Counted from the stretch's first letter, positions 8,556-17,731 are shown. The stretch is DNA of 61,581 bases from an uncultured Oscillospiraceae bacterium (GCA_934573935.1 CAKTMO010000009.1:1-61581); one strand, 5' to 3'. The notes: generated by a model not told the origin, from the letters alone. Made by a program: numbers and translations.

Positions 8556-9758
8556 TTACGGCAAATACAGCGACGCGCCGGTGGCGCCCGCCAGAACGGC
8601 GCTGCCGTCCTGGCGCATCAAAACGGCGCGGGCATCGCTGACGTCCGGCAGCGATGCCACCTCCGTCAGATGCTTGTCATAGATCACCAGCCGGTCGCTC
8701 AGCAGCACGGCCACATAGCGGCCCGCGGTGGACATGTCCAGCACCTCGCCGTCAATGTCCTTTCCGCCCAACTCGTTGCCCTGGTCGTCCACGGTGATCA
8801 GGCTGGCGTAGCCGCCGGATTTATAGCGGCTCAGCAGCAGAGCGGCCCAGCCGCCCTCGCCCGGCTCGCAGCGGCGCAGGAACTGGCTGCCGTAGGAATA
8901 GGACGCCTTTTGCGTGCCGCCGGTGTCCAGAAAATACAGTGCCTGCTCCGTCACGGCGCAAAAGCCGCGCTGCGCCGGCTCCAGCGCGTAGACCACGCCG
9001 CCGTCCATGGCGGCGGTGGCGATCTCCTTTTCACTGTTGGTATGGTACAGCACCAGAAAGCTGCGGAACTTGCCGTCCTCCTGCCCCATGGTGACGGTGG
9101 CCAGCGTGCGGTCGTCCCGTCCCAGGGCGGCGGTCATCACAAAGCGCTGGGCGGAAAGGTAGGTGAACACCGGCTCGCCCTTGCTGTCCCATACGGTGAC
9201 GGCGGCCTTGGCGCCGCTCTTGTTATAGGCTGCGGTCACGTAGCCGTGGGGGTTGACGGTGACGGAGATCAGGTCGCCCTCCGTCTCCTGCTGCCAGCGC
9301 AGGCCCTTGCTGTCCAGCACGTACAGGGTGGTGCCGCCGATGTCATAGGCCACGGCCACATCGCCGCCGGACACCAGATCGGCGTGCAGGAAGCGGACGC
9401 TGTTCTGATACAGCACCTGGCTGCGCTCGTCCAGCACTCGCACCTGATTGTCGGCCACTGTCACCAGGCTGCCGTTCAGGGCGATGAAGCGGCTGGTGGC
9501 GTCGTTTTCATAGTAATAGAGCTTGGCACAGCCCGTCTCGTCCTTTTCGGCGCGGGCGTAGATCAGCTTGCGGCGCAGGCCGTCAAAGCTGTTGGCGTCC
9601 CACAAAACGGCGGCGGCCACCACGCCCAGCACCACCAGCACCGTCAATGTCAGCCACAGCCATTTGCGGGGCTTTTTCTTCCGGCGCAGGCGGCGGGGCT
9701 GCTCCTCCTGCAGATCTCCAAGAGGCAGATCATAGATGCTCTGTGTATCCTTTTTCAC
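8556..9758 (-). CDS. DUF5711-like membrane-anchored beta-propeller protein
   Basis: A 400-residue protein with a short cytoplasmic N-terminus rich in Arg and Lys (RRLRRKKKPRK, about residues 22-32), one membrane segment (about 36-54) and a large outer domain. The outer domain is a series of beta-strand repeats of the kind seen in beta-propellers, and the arrangement matches DUF5711. The GTG at 9758 is preferred because a GGGGGCG site lies 8 bases upstream. The first ATG, at 9854, would overlap the end of truA and has no good site. It sits directly after truA and before the CvpA-like gene. No catalytic motif is visible; a role at the cell surface is inference. Confidence 0.72.
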   Translation of the reverse strand: MKKDTQSIYDLPLGDLQEEQPRRLRRKKKPRKWLWLTLTVLVVLGVVAAAVLWDANSFDGLRRKLIYARAEKDETGCAKLYYYENDATSRFIALNGSLVTVADNQVRVLDERSQVLYQNSVRFLHADLVSGGDVAVAYDIGGTTLYVLDSKGLRWQQETEGDLISVTVNPHGYVTAAYNKSGAKAAVTVWDSKGEPVFTYLSAQRFVMTAALGRDDRTLATVTMGQEDGKFRSFLVLYHTNSEKEIATAAMDGGVVYALEPAQRGFCAVTEQALYFLDTGGTQKASYSYGSQFLRRCEPGEGGWAALLLSRYKSGGYASLITVDDQGNELGGKDIDGEVLDMSTAGRYVAVLLSDRLVIYDKHLTEVASLPDVSDARAVLMRQDGSAVLAGATGASLYLP

Positions 9759-9816
9759 GGTCTTTTCGCCCCCTTTATCCGCTGTTATTGTACCAATTAT
9801 GTACCTTATTCGTGGC

Positions 9817-10575
9817 TTATTCCCGCTCCAGACGTGGGTCATTATACCACACACGGGTCAGATATAATCCGCCCGGCGGCGCGGTGGGACCGGCCAGGGT
9901 GCGGTTGCCGCTGTCAAGAATGACGGGGATATCCTCCGGCGTCAATTTCCCCTCGGCAGCGTACAGCACCGTGCCGGTGATGGCACGTACCATATTATAC
10001 AGAAATCCATCGGCGCATACCTTCAGCTCCAGCAGCTCTCCGCTGCGGGTGACGCGGCAATAGTGGATGGTGCGCACCGTGCTGCGGACATTGGTGCCCA
10101 CAGAGCGGACGGCGGCGAAATCGTGGGTGCCCTCAAACATGCGGGCGGTGCGGTCCATGACGGTTTCATCCAGCTTTTTGGGATAGAAATAGGCGCGGTT
10201 CACGTAAAAGGGGTTTTTGATGCGGGAGTTATAAATACGGTAGGTGTATTCCTTTTTGATGCAGGAGCCGATGGCATTGAAATCGTCCGCCACTTCAAAG
10301 GCGGCCTTGACGGCGATATCCTCGGGGATATGGGTATTGACGGCGAAGGGCAGGCGATCCAGGGGGATGCGGGAATCGGTGCGGAAGTTCGCCACGTAAT
10401 GCTCGGCGTGGACGCCGGCGTCGGTGCGGCCGCAGCCGGTGAGCTTGACGCCGTGGCCGCAGACCATGCTGAGGCCACGCTCCAGCGTCTGGGCCACGGA
10501 GATCTCCGTTTTCTGCACCTGCCAGCCGTGGTAGGCGCTGCCGTTATACATCAATGTCAGGGCGATGTTGCGCAT
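9817..10575 (-). CDS. truA: tRNA pseudouridine synthase A
   Basis: A 252-residue enzyme that makes pseudouridine at positions 38-40 of tRNA anticodon arms. The catalytic aspartate lies in GRTDAGVHA (about residues 48-56). Other landmarks are YHGWQ near the N-terminus, a KKEYTYRI strand, GTHDFAA, and FLYNMVRAI. Length matches the family. It lies downstream of ecfA1-ecfA2-ecfT, as in many Firmicutes, where it is the last gene of the ribosomal-protein/ECF cluster. Here a repeat element (10616-10745) separates it from ecfT. Confidence 0.95.
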   Translation of the reverse strand: MRNIALTLMYNGSAYHGWQVQKTEISVAQTLERGLSMVCGHGVKLTGCGRTDAGVHAEHYVANFRTDSRIPLDRLPFAVNTHIPEDIAVKAAFEVADDFNAIGSCIKKEYTYRIYNSRIKNPFYVNRAYFYPKKLDETVMDRTARMFEGTHDFAAVRSVGTNVRSTVRTIHYCRVTRSGELLELKVCADGFLYNMVRAITGTVLYAAEGKLTPEDIPVILDSGNRTLAGPTAPPGGLYLTRVWYNDPRLERE

Positions 10576-10615
10576 AGGTTCTCCTTATGGGGGTGGGCAA
10601 AGGTAATGGTTCATT

Positions 10616-10745
10616 GCCTCCCTCTGACGAGGGAGGTGTCGAGCGCAAGCGAGACGGAGGGAGAGACAGAAATGCAAGAAGTCTAACAAACGCCGGTCTC
10701 TCCCCCAGTCACCTTCGGTGACAGCCCCCTCGTCAGAGGGGGCCT
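10616..10745. repeat. Family B composite inverted repeat
   Basis: CCTCCCTCTGACGAGGGAGG at the left is matched by CCCCCTCGTCAGAGGGGGCC at the right. Inner short hairpins (GTCGAGCGCAAGCGAGAC; GTCACCTTCGGTGAC) and GGAGGGAGAGA / TCTCTCCCCC blocks lie between. Related composites occur at 12528-12650 and 17732-17850. Confidence 0.8.
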
Positions 10746-10813
10746 TTGAAGTGCGCAGCGCATTATCGATAGCCGGTGTGCAGAGGTTCATTAAGGCACT
10801 GCGCTTCCCTGCT

Positions 10814-11620
10814 TTACAGTCCCAGGTGCTTCAGGACGATGATGCCTGCGGCAAGGAACAGGAACGTAATAAGCGCCAGATAGTCGGCGGGCTTGTAGCG
10901 CAGGACGTGGAGGGCGGTGCGGCCCTCGCCGCCGTGGTAGCAGCGGCACTCCATGGCGGTGGCCAACTCGTCGGCGCGGCGAAAGGCGCTGATGAACAGG
11001 GGCACCAGGATGGGCACCAGGGCTTTGGCCCGTTGGAAGATATTGCCGGACTCGAAGTCCGCGCCGCGGGCCTTCTGGGCGGACATGATCTTGTCCGTCT
11101 CCTCGATGAGCGTGGGGATGAAGCGCAGGGCGATGGACATCATCATGGACAGCTCGTGAATGGGCATTTTCAGCTTCTTCAAGGGGGAGAGCAGATGCTC
11201 CAGGCCGTCCGTCAGGCTGATGGGGCTGGTGGTGTAGGTCAGGAGGAAGGTGCCCATGATCAGCATGACGATGCGCAGCACCATGGCAATGGCGGAACGG
11301 ATGCCCTCGTAGGTGATGTGGCGCAGGAGCCACACGTCCGCCACCGGCGTGCCGCCGGAGAAGAACAGGTTCATGATGGCGGTGAAGGCCACGATGATAT
11401 AGACAGGCTTTAATCCGCGGGTCAGGGCCTTATACTGCACACGGGAGATCAGGATGCAGGCGGCCAGCATCACCGCCACGACGGCATAGGTCAGGACGCT
11501 TTTGGCGTTGAACAGGGCCACGATATAGAGGATGACGCACAGCAGCTTGGTGCGGGGGTCAAGACGGTGGATGAGGGTCTCACCGGGAAAATATTGGCCC
11601 AGGGTGATATCCTTCAGCAT
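10814..11620 (-). CDS. ecfT: Energy-coupling factor transporter membrane subunit
   Basis: A 268-residue EcfT protein, the membrane scaffold that couples the EcfA ATPases to substrate-binding S components for vitamins and other micronutrients. It has about five membrane segments. The two coupling motifs contain Ala-Arg-Gly-type cores: SAQKARGADFE and TAMECRCYHGG (the second is a variant). An early HRLDPRTKLL motif is also typical. It overlaps the end of ecfA2 by 7 bases, so the pair is translationally linked. No S component lies in the window, so it probably serves several S components as a group II ECF system. Confidence 0.93.
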   Translation of the reverse strand: MLKDITLGQYFPGETLIHRLDPRTKLLCVILYIVALFNAKSVLTYAVVAVMLAACILISRVQYKALTRGLKPVYIIVAFTAIMNLFFSGGTPVADVWLLRHITYEGIRSAIAMVLRIVMLIMGTFLLTYTTSPISLTDGLEHLLSPLKKLKMPIHELSMMMSIALRFIPTLIEETDKIMSAQKARGADFESGNIFQRAKALVPILVPLFISAFRRADELATAMECRCYHGGEGRTALHVLRYKPADYLALITFLFLAAGIIVLKHLGL

Positions 11621-12480
11621 ACGGCATGTCCCCCTTTCAAGGCCAGCAGCTGCTCCTGCAGCGCCTGCACCGTATAGACGGCCGGATCGATGGCCACGCC
11701 CTTTTCATAGAGGGTATGGGCGATCTTGGTGACCTGGGGCACATCAAGGCCGATGGATTCCAGCTCGCGGGCGCGGGCGAACACTTTGGCGGGAGCGCCC
11801 TGCATGCGGACGGCGCCGCGGTCCAGCACGATGATGCGCTGGGCGTTGCGGGCGATCTCCTCCATACTGTGACTGACCAGCACCACAGTGCTGTGGCGCT
11901 GGGTGTGATAGGCCCGCAGCAGGGAGAGGATATCCTCGCACCCGCGGGGGTCGAGACCGGCGGTGGGCTCGTCCAGGATCAGCACCTCCGGCTCCATAGC
12001 CATGACGCCGGCGATGGCCACGCGGCGCTTCTGGCCGCCGGACAGGGCAAAGGGGGATTTTTCCAGCACATCGGCGCTGAGTCCCACGGCCTGCACCGAC
12101 TGGCGGACACGGCGGTCGATCTCGGCTTCGTTCAGGCCCATGTTTTTGGGGCCGAAGGCCACATCCTTATAGACCGTCTCCTCGAAGAGCTGGTACTCCG
12201 GATACTGGAACACCAGCCCCACCTGAAAGCGCACCTGGCGGATCTTTTTGGGATCGGCCCAGATGTCCTGGCCGTTGAGGTAAATGTGGCCGTCGGTGGG
12301 CTTCAGGAGGCCGTTGAGGTGCTGGATGAGGGTGGATTTGCCGCTGCCGGTATGGCCGATGACGCCCAGGAACTCGCCCCGCAGGATATCCAGGGACATG
12401 TCCTTGACGGCACTGCGCTGGAAGGGGGTGCCGGCGCTATAGGTATGTGTCAGATGCTCGACACGAATGATGGGTTCCAA
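11614..12480 (-). CDS. ecfA2: Energy-coupling factor ATPase EcfA2
   Basis: A 288-residue ABC ATPase of the ECF module. Walker A is GHTGSGKST, the Q-loop lies in VFQYPEYQLFEET, the signature is LSGGQKRR, and Walker B is ILDEPTAGLDP. The PEYQLF segment is typical of EcfA2. The likely start is TTG at 12480, 8 bases after GAGGA, because it puts EPIIRVEHLTHTY at the N-terminus as in homologues. An ATG at 12543 would add 21 residues, reading through repeat DNA. It overlaps ecfT, and is separated from ecfA1 by about 210 bases of inserted repeat. Confidence 0.92.
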   Translation of the reverse strand: MEPIIRVEHLTHTYSAGTPFQRSAVKDMSLDILRGEFLGVIGHTGSGKSTLIQHLNGLLKPTDGHIYLNGQDIWADPKKIRQVRFQVGLVFQYPEYQLFEETVYKDVAFGPKNMGLNEAEIDRRVRQSVQAVGLSADVLEKSPFALSGGQKRRVAIAGVMAMEPEVLILDEPTAGLDPRGCEDILSLLRAYHTQRHSTVVLVSHSMEEIARNAQRIIVLDRGAVRMQGAPAKVFARARELESIGLDVPQVTKIAHTLYEKGVAIDPAVYTVQALQEQLLALKGGHAVC

Positions 12481-12527
12481 TGTTGGGTTCCTCGTTTCAT
12501 TATTTTTGGCTGAAAGCCGCACTCCAA

Positions 12528-12650
12528 AGGCTCCCCTGTGCAAGGGGAGCTGTCAGCCGCAAGGCTGACTGAGGGGTTGTAAGCTTCTTTGCTGCAGACA
12601 ATCCCTCCGTCAACGCTTCGCGTTGCCACCTCCCTTTACACAAGGGAGGC
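12528..12650. repeat. Family B composite inverted repeat between ecfA1 and ecfA2
   Basis: GGCTCCCCTGTGCAAGGGGAGC on the left and CCTCCCTTTACACAAGGGAGG on the right flank inner hairpins (GTCAGCCGCAAGGCTGAC; CAACGCTTCGCGTTG) and a CTGAGGGG / ATCCCTCCG pair. It splits what is usually a tightly packed gene pair. Confidence 0.85.
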
Positions 12651-12690
12651 ATTAAATGCGCGGCCGCCGGAAAAGCGTGGTTTACCGCGA

Positions 12691-13536
12691 TTATTGCAAT
12701 GCTTTGCAAATGGCGGCGGCGCAGGCGTCTACGGTGAGGGCGTCCAGGGGGACGTCGAGGCCGTTCCGGCGCAGGGCGTACAGCAGCTCCACCGTGTCGG
12801 GGGCGGCGAGGCCCATGGCCCGCAGCTCCTCCACCCGTGTGAACACCTGGGCGGGAGCGCCGTCCATCACCAGTCTGCCGTCATTCATGACGATGAGACG
12901 GTCGGCGTCCATGGCCTCGTCCATATGGTGGGTGATGAGGACCACGGTGATGTTCCGCTCTTTATTTAAGGCGCGGATAGCGGAGAGCACCTCGCGCCGT
13001 CCGGCGGGGTCCAGCATGGCGGTGGCTTCGTCCAGGACGATGCACTCCGGCGCCATGGCGATGACGCCGGCGATGGCCACCCGCTGCTTCTGTCCGCCGG
13101 AGAGAAGATGGGGCGCATGGCGGGTAAATTCCGACATGCCCACCGCCGCCAGAGCGTCGTCCACACGGCGGCGGATCTCGTCGCTGGGGACGCCCAGATT
13201 TTCCGGTGCGAATGCCACGTCCTCCTCCACCACGTTGGCGACGATCTGGTTATCGGGGTTCTGAAACACCATGCCCACGCGGCGGCGGATCTCCAGCAGC
13301 AGGGTCTCGTCCTTCGTGTCCATACCCTCTACATACACCGCGCCGCCGCTGGGCAGCAGCACGGCGTTCATATGCTTGGCCAGGGTGGATTTGCCGGAGC
13401 CGTTATGGCCCAGCACCACCACAAAGCTGCCCTTTTCAATGGACAGCGACACATCCTCCAGGGCGGCGGTGGCCGCCTGGGTCTCCTCCGCCGGATAGGT
13501 GAAGGAGAGGTGCTCGGTTTGCAGCATTGTTGACAT
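12691..13536 (-). CDS. ecfA1: Energy-coupling factor ATPase EcfA1
   Basis: A 281-residue ABC ATPase that pairs with EcfA2. Walker A is GHNGSGKST, the Q-loop region is VFQNPDNQIV (typical of EcfA1), the signature is LLSGGQKQRVA, and Walker B is CIVLDEATAMLDP, where Glu-Ala-Thr replaces Glu-Pro-Thr. The ATG at 13536 follows an AAAGGA site by about 12 bases. A second ATG three codons downstream is possible. A much longer open frame upstream is rejected because it runs through the methyltransferase gene in another frame. It lies 22 bases after that methyltransferase gene. Confidence 0.93.
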   Translation of the reverse strand: MSTMLQTEHLSFTYPAEETQAATAALEDVSLSIEKGSFVVVLGHNGSGKSTLAKHMNAVLLPSGGAVYVEGMDTKDETLLLEIRRRVGMVFQNPDNQIVANVVEEDVAFAPENLGVPSDEIRRRVDDALAAVGMSEFTRHAPHLLSGGQKQRVAIAGVIAMAPECIVLDEATAMLDPAGRREVLSAIRALNKERNITVVLITHHMDEAMDADRLIVMNDGRLVMDGAPAQVFTRVEELRAMGLAAPDTVELLYALRRNGLDVPLDALTVDACAAAICKALQ

Positions 13537-13558
13537 AGTTGCGATCGTTTCCTTTATG

Positions 13559-14422
13559 TTATTCGCTGACCCAGCGGCCTGTGGCGCCGCAGGGCAGGGC
13601 CATACCGGACTCGGTACAGGGCAGGCCCAACTCGTCCCACGTAACACGGCCGCCGAAGCGCCGGCAGGCCAGCAGGTGCAGGATGTAGCCCAGCACTGAG
13701 GGGGCCAGACCGGTGGTATAGCTGTTGATGATGATGAACAGGGGCTTGTCGGACAGCACCTGCATGCACAGCTTGACGAAGGGGAAGAGGTTGTCCTCCA
13801 GCTTCCACACCTCGCCGGAGGGGCCACGGCCATAGCTGGGGGGGTCCATGATGATGGCGTCGTAGGTCTTGCCGCGGCGGATCTCCCGCTCCACAAACTT
13901 GGCGCAGTCATCCACGATCCAGCGGATGGGGGCGTCGGCCAGGCCGGAGAGCCTGGCGTTCTCCTTGGCCCAGGCCACCATGCCCTTGGCCGCGTCCACG
14001 TGGCAGACGCTGGCGCCGGCCTTGGCGCAGGCCACGGTGGCGCCGCCGGTATAAGCGAACAGGTTCAGCACACGGATGGGGCGGCCCGCACGGCGGATGG
14101 CGTCCATGGCAAAGTCCCAGTTGGCGGCCTGCTCGGGAAAGAGGCCGGTATGCTTGAAGTTCATGGGCTTGACCTGGAAGGTCAGCTCCTTATAGCGGAT
14201 GGGCCAGCTCTGGGGCAGATCGTTCTTCTCCCAATGGCCGCCGCCGGTGGCGCTGCGGCTATAGCGGGCGTTGGCCTGCCGCCACAGCTTTGAGCGCTTG
14301 TCCACCTCCCAGATGGCCTGGGGGTCGGGGCGTACCAGGATCTGGCGACCCCAGCGCTCTAATTTTTCTCCACCGCCGCAGGAGAGCAATTCGTAATCCT
14401 GCCAGCCGTCCGCGATCCACAT
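13559..14422 (-). CDS. Class I SAM-dependent methyltransferase (RNA type)
   Basis: A 287-residue methyltransferase. The SAM-binding motif is VLNLFAYTGGATVACAKAG, followed by VCHVDAAKGMV. A DPPSYGRGPSG catalytic-type motif (Asp-Pro-Pro-Ser/Asn-Tyr) comes next, as in RlmI/RlmK-type rRNA cytosine or guanine methyltransferases. An N-terminal strand-rich region (residues 1-90) precedes the catalytic domain. The ATG at 14422 has GGAGG 10 bases upstream and begins MWIADGW; an ATG two codons earlier (14428) is an alternative with only 4 bases of spacing. The gene is upstream of ecfA1. The RNA site modified cannot be read from the sequence. Confidence 0.85.
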   Translation of the reverse strand: MWIADGWQDYELLSCGGGEKLERWGRQILVRPDPQAIWEVDKRSKLWRQANARYSRSATGGGHWEKNDLPQSWPIRYKELTFQVKPMNFKHTGLFPEQAANWDFAMDAIRRAGRPIRVLNLFAYTGGATVACAKAGASVCHVDAAKGMVAWAKENARLSGLADAPIRWIVDDCAKFVEREIRRGKTYDAIIMDPPSYGRGPSGEVWKLEDNLFPFVKLCMQVLSDKPLFIIINSYTTGLAPSVLGYILHLLACRRFGGRVTWDELGLPCTESGMALPCGATGRWVSE

Positions 14423-14652
14423 AACCATTTGTCCTCCATACAGATAATAAATCAGTTTATTATACAACGCCGCGCCGTCGCCGTCAAGGTGACAAAGGGG
14501 GCGAAGTGCTGCCATTTCCCGCCTGGGATGGGGATGTTACAAAAAATTTACGGTTTTTTCCGCGCGGTTGCCTGCGGCGGGGCAACAGGTCGGACACGGC
14601 GGGGTAAGGGTGTGAAGGCATTCACGCCAGCCCATTTTTCAAGGAGGTACTT

Positions 14653-16620
14653 ATGGAACACAACGACACGGCCCAGTCCGTTATCGCCAGGGACGCGGCG
14701 GCGGCCATGGCGGCCACCGACGCCGCCGCCATCCTGACGCGCCTCAGGATCGGTCCCGAGGAGTTGCGCAGGGCCAACGGCATCCTGAAGCGGTACAAGC
14801 AGGGCAAGCTCCGGCTGGAGCAGCGGATCATCGACAACGAGCAGTTCTGGAAGCTGCGCCACTGGGAGCAGATGGAGAAGGAGGGGCACGGTGGCAACAG
14901 CGACGATCCCCAGCCCGCCAGCGGATGGCTGGTAAACTGCATTTTGTCCAAGCATGCCGACGCCATGGACTGCTATCCCTCCCCCACCGTGCTGCCCCGT
15001 GAACCGGACGACAGGACGGAGGCCCAGACGCTGAGCCGCATCCTGCCAGCGGTGCTGAAAAAGAATCAGTTCAAGCGGACGTATTCCTCCGCCTGGTGGT
15101 ACAAGCTGAAATCCGGCTGCGCCGTGTACGGCGTGTTCTGGGACGGCACGAAGCTGGGCGGGCTGGGGGACATCAGCGTAAAGCGGATGGATCTGCTGAA
15201 CCTGTTCTGGGAGCCGGGCGTCACGGACATTCAGGACAGCGCACACTTTTTCTCCACGGAGCTGGTGGACAATGAAAAGCTGCTGGCGGACTATCCCCAG
15301 CTGGAGGGGAAGCTGGGACGGGGCGGCTTTACGCTGAGCCGCTATCTCTATGACGACACGGTGGACACCAGCAGCAAGTCACTGGTGGTGGACTGGTACT
15401 ATCACACCACCGTGGAGGGACGGAAGGTGCTGCAATACTGTAAATACGTGGGAGAGACGGTGCTGTATGCCACGGAGAACGACACGGCGCAGCCCACGGA
15501 GACGCGGTTTCTGGGGACAGACGAGGAGGGACGGCCCGTGATGGGACAGGTCCCCTGCGGCCTCAGCATGGCCCAGCGGGGCTGGTACGACCACGGAAAA
15601 TATCCCTTTGTGTTCGACGTGCTGTTTCCGGAGGAGGGCACGCCCTGCGGGTATGGGTACATCGACCTGTGCAAGAGTCCCCAGAAGCAGATCGACCTGA
15701 TGAATCAGGCGATCCTGAAGAACACGCTGGCCAACGCCACGCCGCGCTTTTTCATCCGCTCCGACGGGGCGGTGAATGAAAACGAGTACGCCGACTGGAC
15801 GCGGCCCTTCGTCCACACCAACGGCAATCTGGGGGCGGACTCCATTGCGCCCATCCGCGCGGGGAGTCTGGACAGCGTATATGTGGCGATCCTGAACAAC
15901 AAGATCGGCGAGATGAAGGAGACGGCGGGCAACCGCGACGTGGCCAACGGCGGCACCGCCGCCGGTGTGACGGCGGGCACCGCCATCGCCGCCCTACAGG
16001 AGAGCGGCGGCAAGCTGAGCCGCAACATGATCGACGACGGGTACGAGGCCTTTGCCGACGTGGTGACGCTGTGCATCGAGCTGATCCGGCAGTTTTATGA
16101 GCTGCCCCGCCAGTTCCGGCTGCTGGGGGCCATGGGAGTAGAGGAGTTCGTCAGCTATGACCGCAGCGGCCTGCAGCCCAGGGCCATGGACGATGGCGGG
16201 AACGTATCCTACCGCGTGCCGGAGTTTGATCTGGAGATCGGCGCGGAGCGGGAGAGCCCCTATCGCACGGCGGAGGCCAATCAGCTGGCGCTGCAGCTGT
16301 TCCAGATGGGGTTTTTCCGCGAGGAGCTGGCGGATCAGGCGCTGCGGTGTCTGGAGCTGATGGAGTTCAAGAACAAGGATCAGCTGGCACGGATCATCTC
16401 CGGCGGGCAGACCCAGGCCAGGGAGATCGCCGCCCTACGGCAGCAGCTTTTGCAGCTGGCTCAGGTAGTGGACGCGGCCAAGGGCACCCGTCTGGCAGAG
16501 AGCCTGACGGCGGAACAGGGCATGGCCTCCGCCGCACCCGACACGGCCCGCGGGGCAGAGAGCGCCGACGCCATGGAGCGCAGCAGAAGGCTGTCACGAG
16601 AGGTGGTGCGGCCCCGATGA
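14653..16620 (+). CDS. Phage-type portal protein
   Basis: A 655-residue protein resembling podovirus (P22-like) portals, the dodecameric ring through which DNA enters a capsid. Evidence is the size, the position before a protease, scaffold and capsid, an N-terminal helical segment, a YYHTTVEGRKVLQYCKYVG beta region, and a long helical C-terminus with Gln-rich repeats (about 590-655). The ATG follows AAGGAGG (14641-14647) by 5 bases. It is the first gene of a plus-strand block that breaks the minus-strand run of housekeeping genes. No terminase gene lies before it; the upstream neighbour is a divergent chromosomal methyltransferase. The portal call rests on context and pattern, with no diagnostic residue to cite. 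Confidence 0.78.
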   Translation: MEHNDTAQSVIARDAAAAMAATDAAAILTRLRIGPEELRRANGILKRYKQGKLRLEQRIIDNEQFWKLRHWEQMEKEGHGGNSDDPQPASGWLVNCILSKHADAMDCYPSPTVLPREPDDRTEAQTLSRILPAVLKKNQFKRTYSSAWWYKLKSGCAVYGVFWDGTKLGGLGDISVKRMDLLNLFWEPGVTDIQDSAHFFSTELVDNEKLLADYPQLEGKLGRGGFTLSRYLYDDTVDTSSKSLVVDWYYHTTVEGRKVLQYCKYVGETVLYATENDTAQPTETRFLGTDEEGRPVMGQVPCGLSMAQRGWYDHGKYPFVFDVLFPEEGTPCGYGYIDLCKSPQKQIDLMNQAILKNTLANATPRFFIRSDGAVNENEYADWTRPFVHTNGNLGADSIAPIRAGSLDSVYVAILNNKIGEMKETAGNRDVANGGTAAGVTAGTAIAALQESGGKLSRNMIDDGYEAFADVVTLCIELIRQFYELPRQFRLLGAMGVEEFVSYDRSGLQPRAMDDGGNVSYRVPEFDLEIGAERESPYRTAEANQLALQLFQMGFFREELADQALRCLELMEFKNKDQLARIISGGQTQAREIAALRQQLLQLAQVVDAAKGTRLAESLTAEQGMASAAPDTARGAESADAMERSRRLSREVVRPR

Positions 16621-16919
16621 TCCAGGTGGTCATGCGTGAAAACGCCGTGTGGGCCTATGGCCACAGCAGCCGCGGCCCCAAGGGGCGGGACGTGGTGTGC
16701 GCCGCCGTCAGCATGCTGATGGAGGCCACTGCCGCCGCGCTGGAACAGCAGGACCGGCTGGCGCTGTGCTATTTCAGCAGCGGCTTCGGCTCCATCATCG
16801 CGACGGAGGACTGCGAAACGCTGGAGGTGGCGCGGCAGGGCTTTTTGCTGCTGGCGCAGCACTGCGGAAACGACGTGAAGGTAAGGGACCTTCGGACAAG
16901 GAGGATACAGCATGCATGA
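16617..16919 (+). CDS. Prp-like cysteine protease in the capsid module
   Basis: A 100-residue protein that resembles Prp (YsxB), the cysteine protease that trims the N-terminus of ribosomal protein L27 in Firmicutes. It begins MIQVVMRENAV, as Prp does, and carries GHSSRGPKGRDVVCAAVS. His16 and Cys28 are 12 residues apart, matching the His/Cys dyad spacing of Prp. The C-terminal NDVKVRD also fits. Its ATG overlaps the portal stop (ATGA), and its end overlaps the scaffold start by 8 bases, so it is translationally coupled within the structural operon. In staphylococcal phage 80alpha the host Prp cuts scaffold and capsid. Here a Prp-type protein sits in the prohead-protease position, so a role in capsid maturation is inferred. 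Confidence 0.8.
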   Translation: MIQVVMRENAVWAYGHSSRGPKGRDVVCAAVSMLMEATAAALEQQDRLALCYFSSGFGSIIATEDCETLEVARQGFLLLAQHCGNDVKVRDLRTRRIQHA

Positions 16920-17484
16920 GGAACAGAAAGTGACCACCGCGCCGGAAGCGGCGGGCACGCCGGAGACGGACTGCGCGGCGGAATTTGAGACGCTGATCCA
17001 GGGGCGGTGCAGGCAGCCCTTTCAGCAGCGGGTGCAGAAGATCCTGGAGGGGCGGCTGCGTTCGCTGCGGCAGGAGAATGAGGCGCTGCGCCGTCAGGCG
17101 GCGGAGCAGCGGGAATTTGAGATCGGCTGCGTGGAGCGTCTGGCCCGCGAGGCGGAGGACATCCGCCGCGCCTACGGCGGCTTTGACTGGCAGCAGGAGA
17201 TGCGGGATCCGGCCTTTGGCCGCCTGATCGCGGCAGGGGTGGGCGGCCGCACCGCCTATGAGGTGATCCACAGCCGCGAGCTGCTGGCGCAGGCCGTGCG
17301 CTACGGCGCGCAGCGGGCGGCGGAACAGCTGAGCCGCTCTATCGCCAGCGGCGGACGGCGGGTGGCGGAAAACGGCGGCCGCGGCAGCAGCGCCGTGACC
17401 CGCACCGATCCCAAGTCGCTGAACACCGCGGAGTTGGCGGAGATCCGGAAGCGGGTGCAGCGGGGGGAGAAGATCCGGTTTTAA
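16912..17484 (+). CDS. Scaffolding-like protein
   Basis: A 190-residue protein that is largely helical. A coiled-coil stretch (about residues 40-80) has many Arg, Gln and Glu. The C-terminus is strongly basic (RTDPKSLNTAELAEIRKRV and on to the end), a property shared with phage scaffolds that dock on capsid subunits through a basic helical tail. AAGGAGG lies 7 bases before the ATG. It follows the protease gene and would precede the capsid, which is the normal scaffold position. No LQxF-A site is visible in it. The call is from context and composition only. Confidence 0.65.
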   Translation: MHEEQKVTTAPEAAGTPETDCAAEFETLIQGRCRQPFQQRVQKILEGRLRSLRQENEALRRQAAEQREFEIGCVERLAREAEDIRRAYGGFDWQQEMRDPAFGRLIAAGVGGRTAYEVIHSRELLAQAVRYGAQRAAEQLSRSIASGGRRVAENGGRGSSAVTRTDPKSLNTAELAEIRKRVQRGEKIRF

Positions 17485-17597
17485 GGGGATGTTTCGTGGC
17501 TGCGGCCACGAGGACGGCCTCCGGCGGGTGAAATGCCCCTGTGCGCTCTACCGCAAGGGTCGCCCCTACCGGCAACAACAAGAACTCGCCGCGTAAA

Positions 17598-17680
17598 CGG
17601 CGGCCTGAGGGCAGGCCGCCCTACGGAATGGCCACCGATAGAATTTTGTAGGGCGCGATGCCCTCATCGCGCCGCCGTAC
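17598..17680. repeat. Family A inverted repeat doublet
   Basis: CGGCGGCCTGAGGGCAGGCC (17598 onward) and, about 23 bases later in the opposite sense, GTAGGGCGCGATGCCCTCAT (17648 onward). Same plan as the doublets at 7571 and 40210. Confidence 0.85.
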
Positions 17681-17731
17681 AACGATTCATTTTCCCCCGT
17701 TGATGCGCGTGAGCGGCAGCGACACATCAAC

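Noticed and set aside
12543..12709. 69-residue minus-strand frame between ecfA1 and ecfA2
   Set aside because: Made of family B repeat sequence and the end of ecfA1 in another frame.
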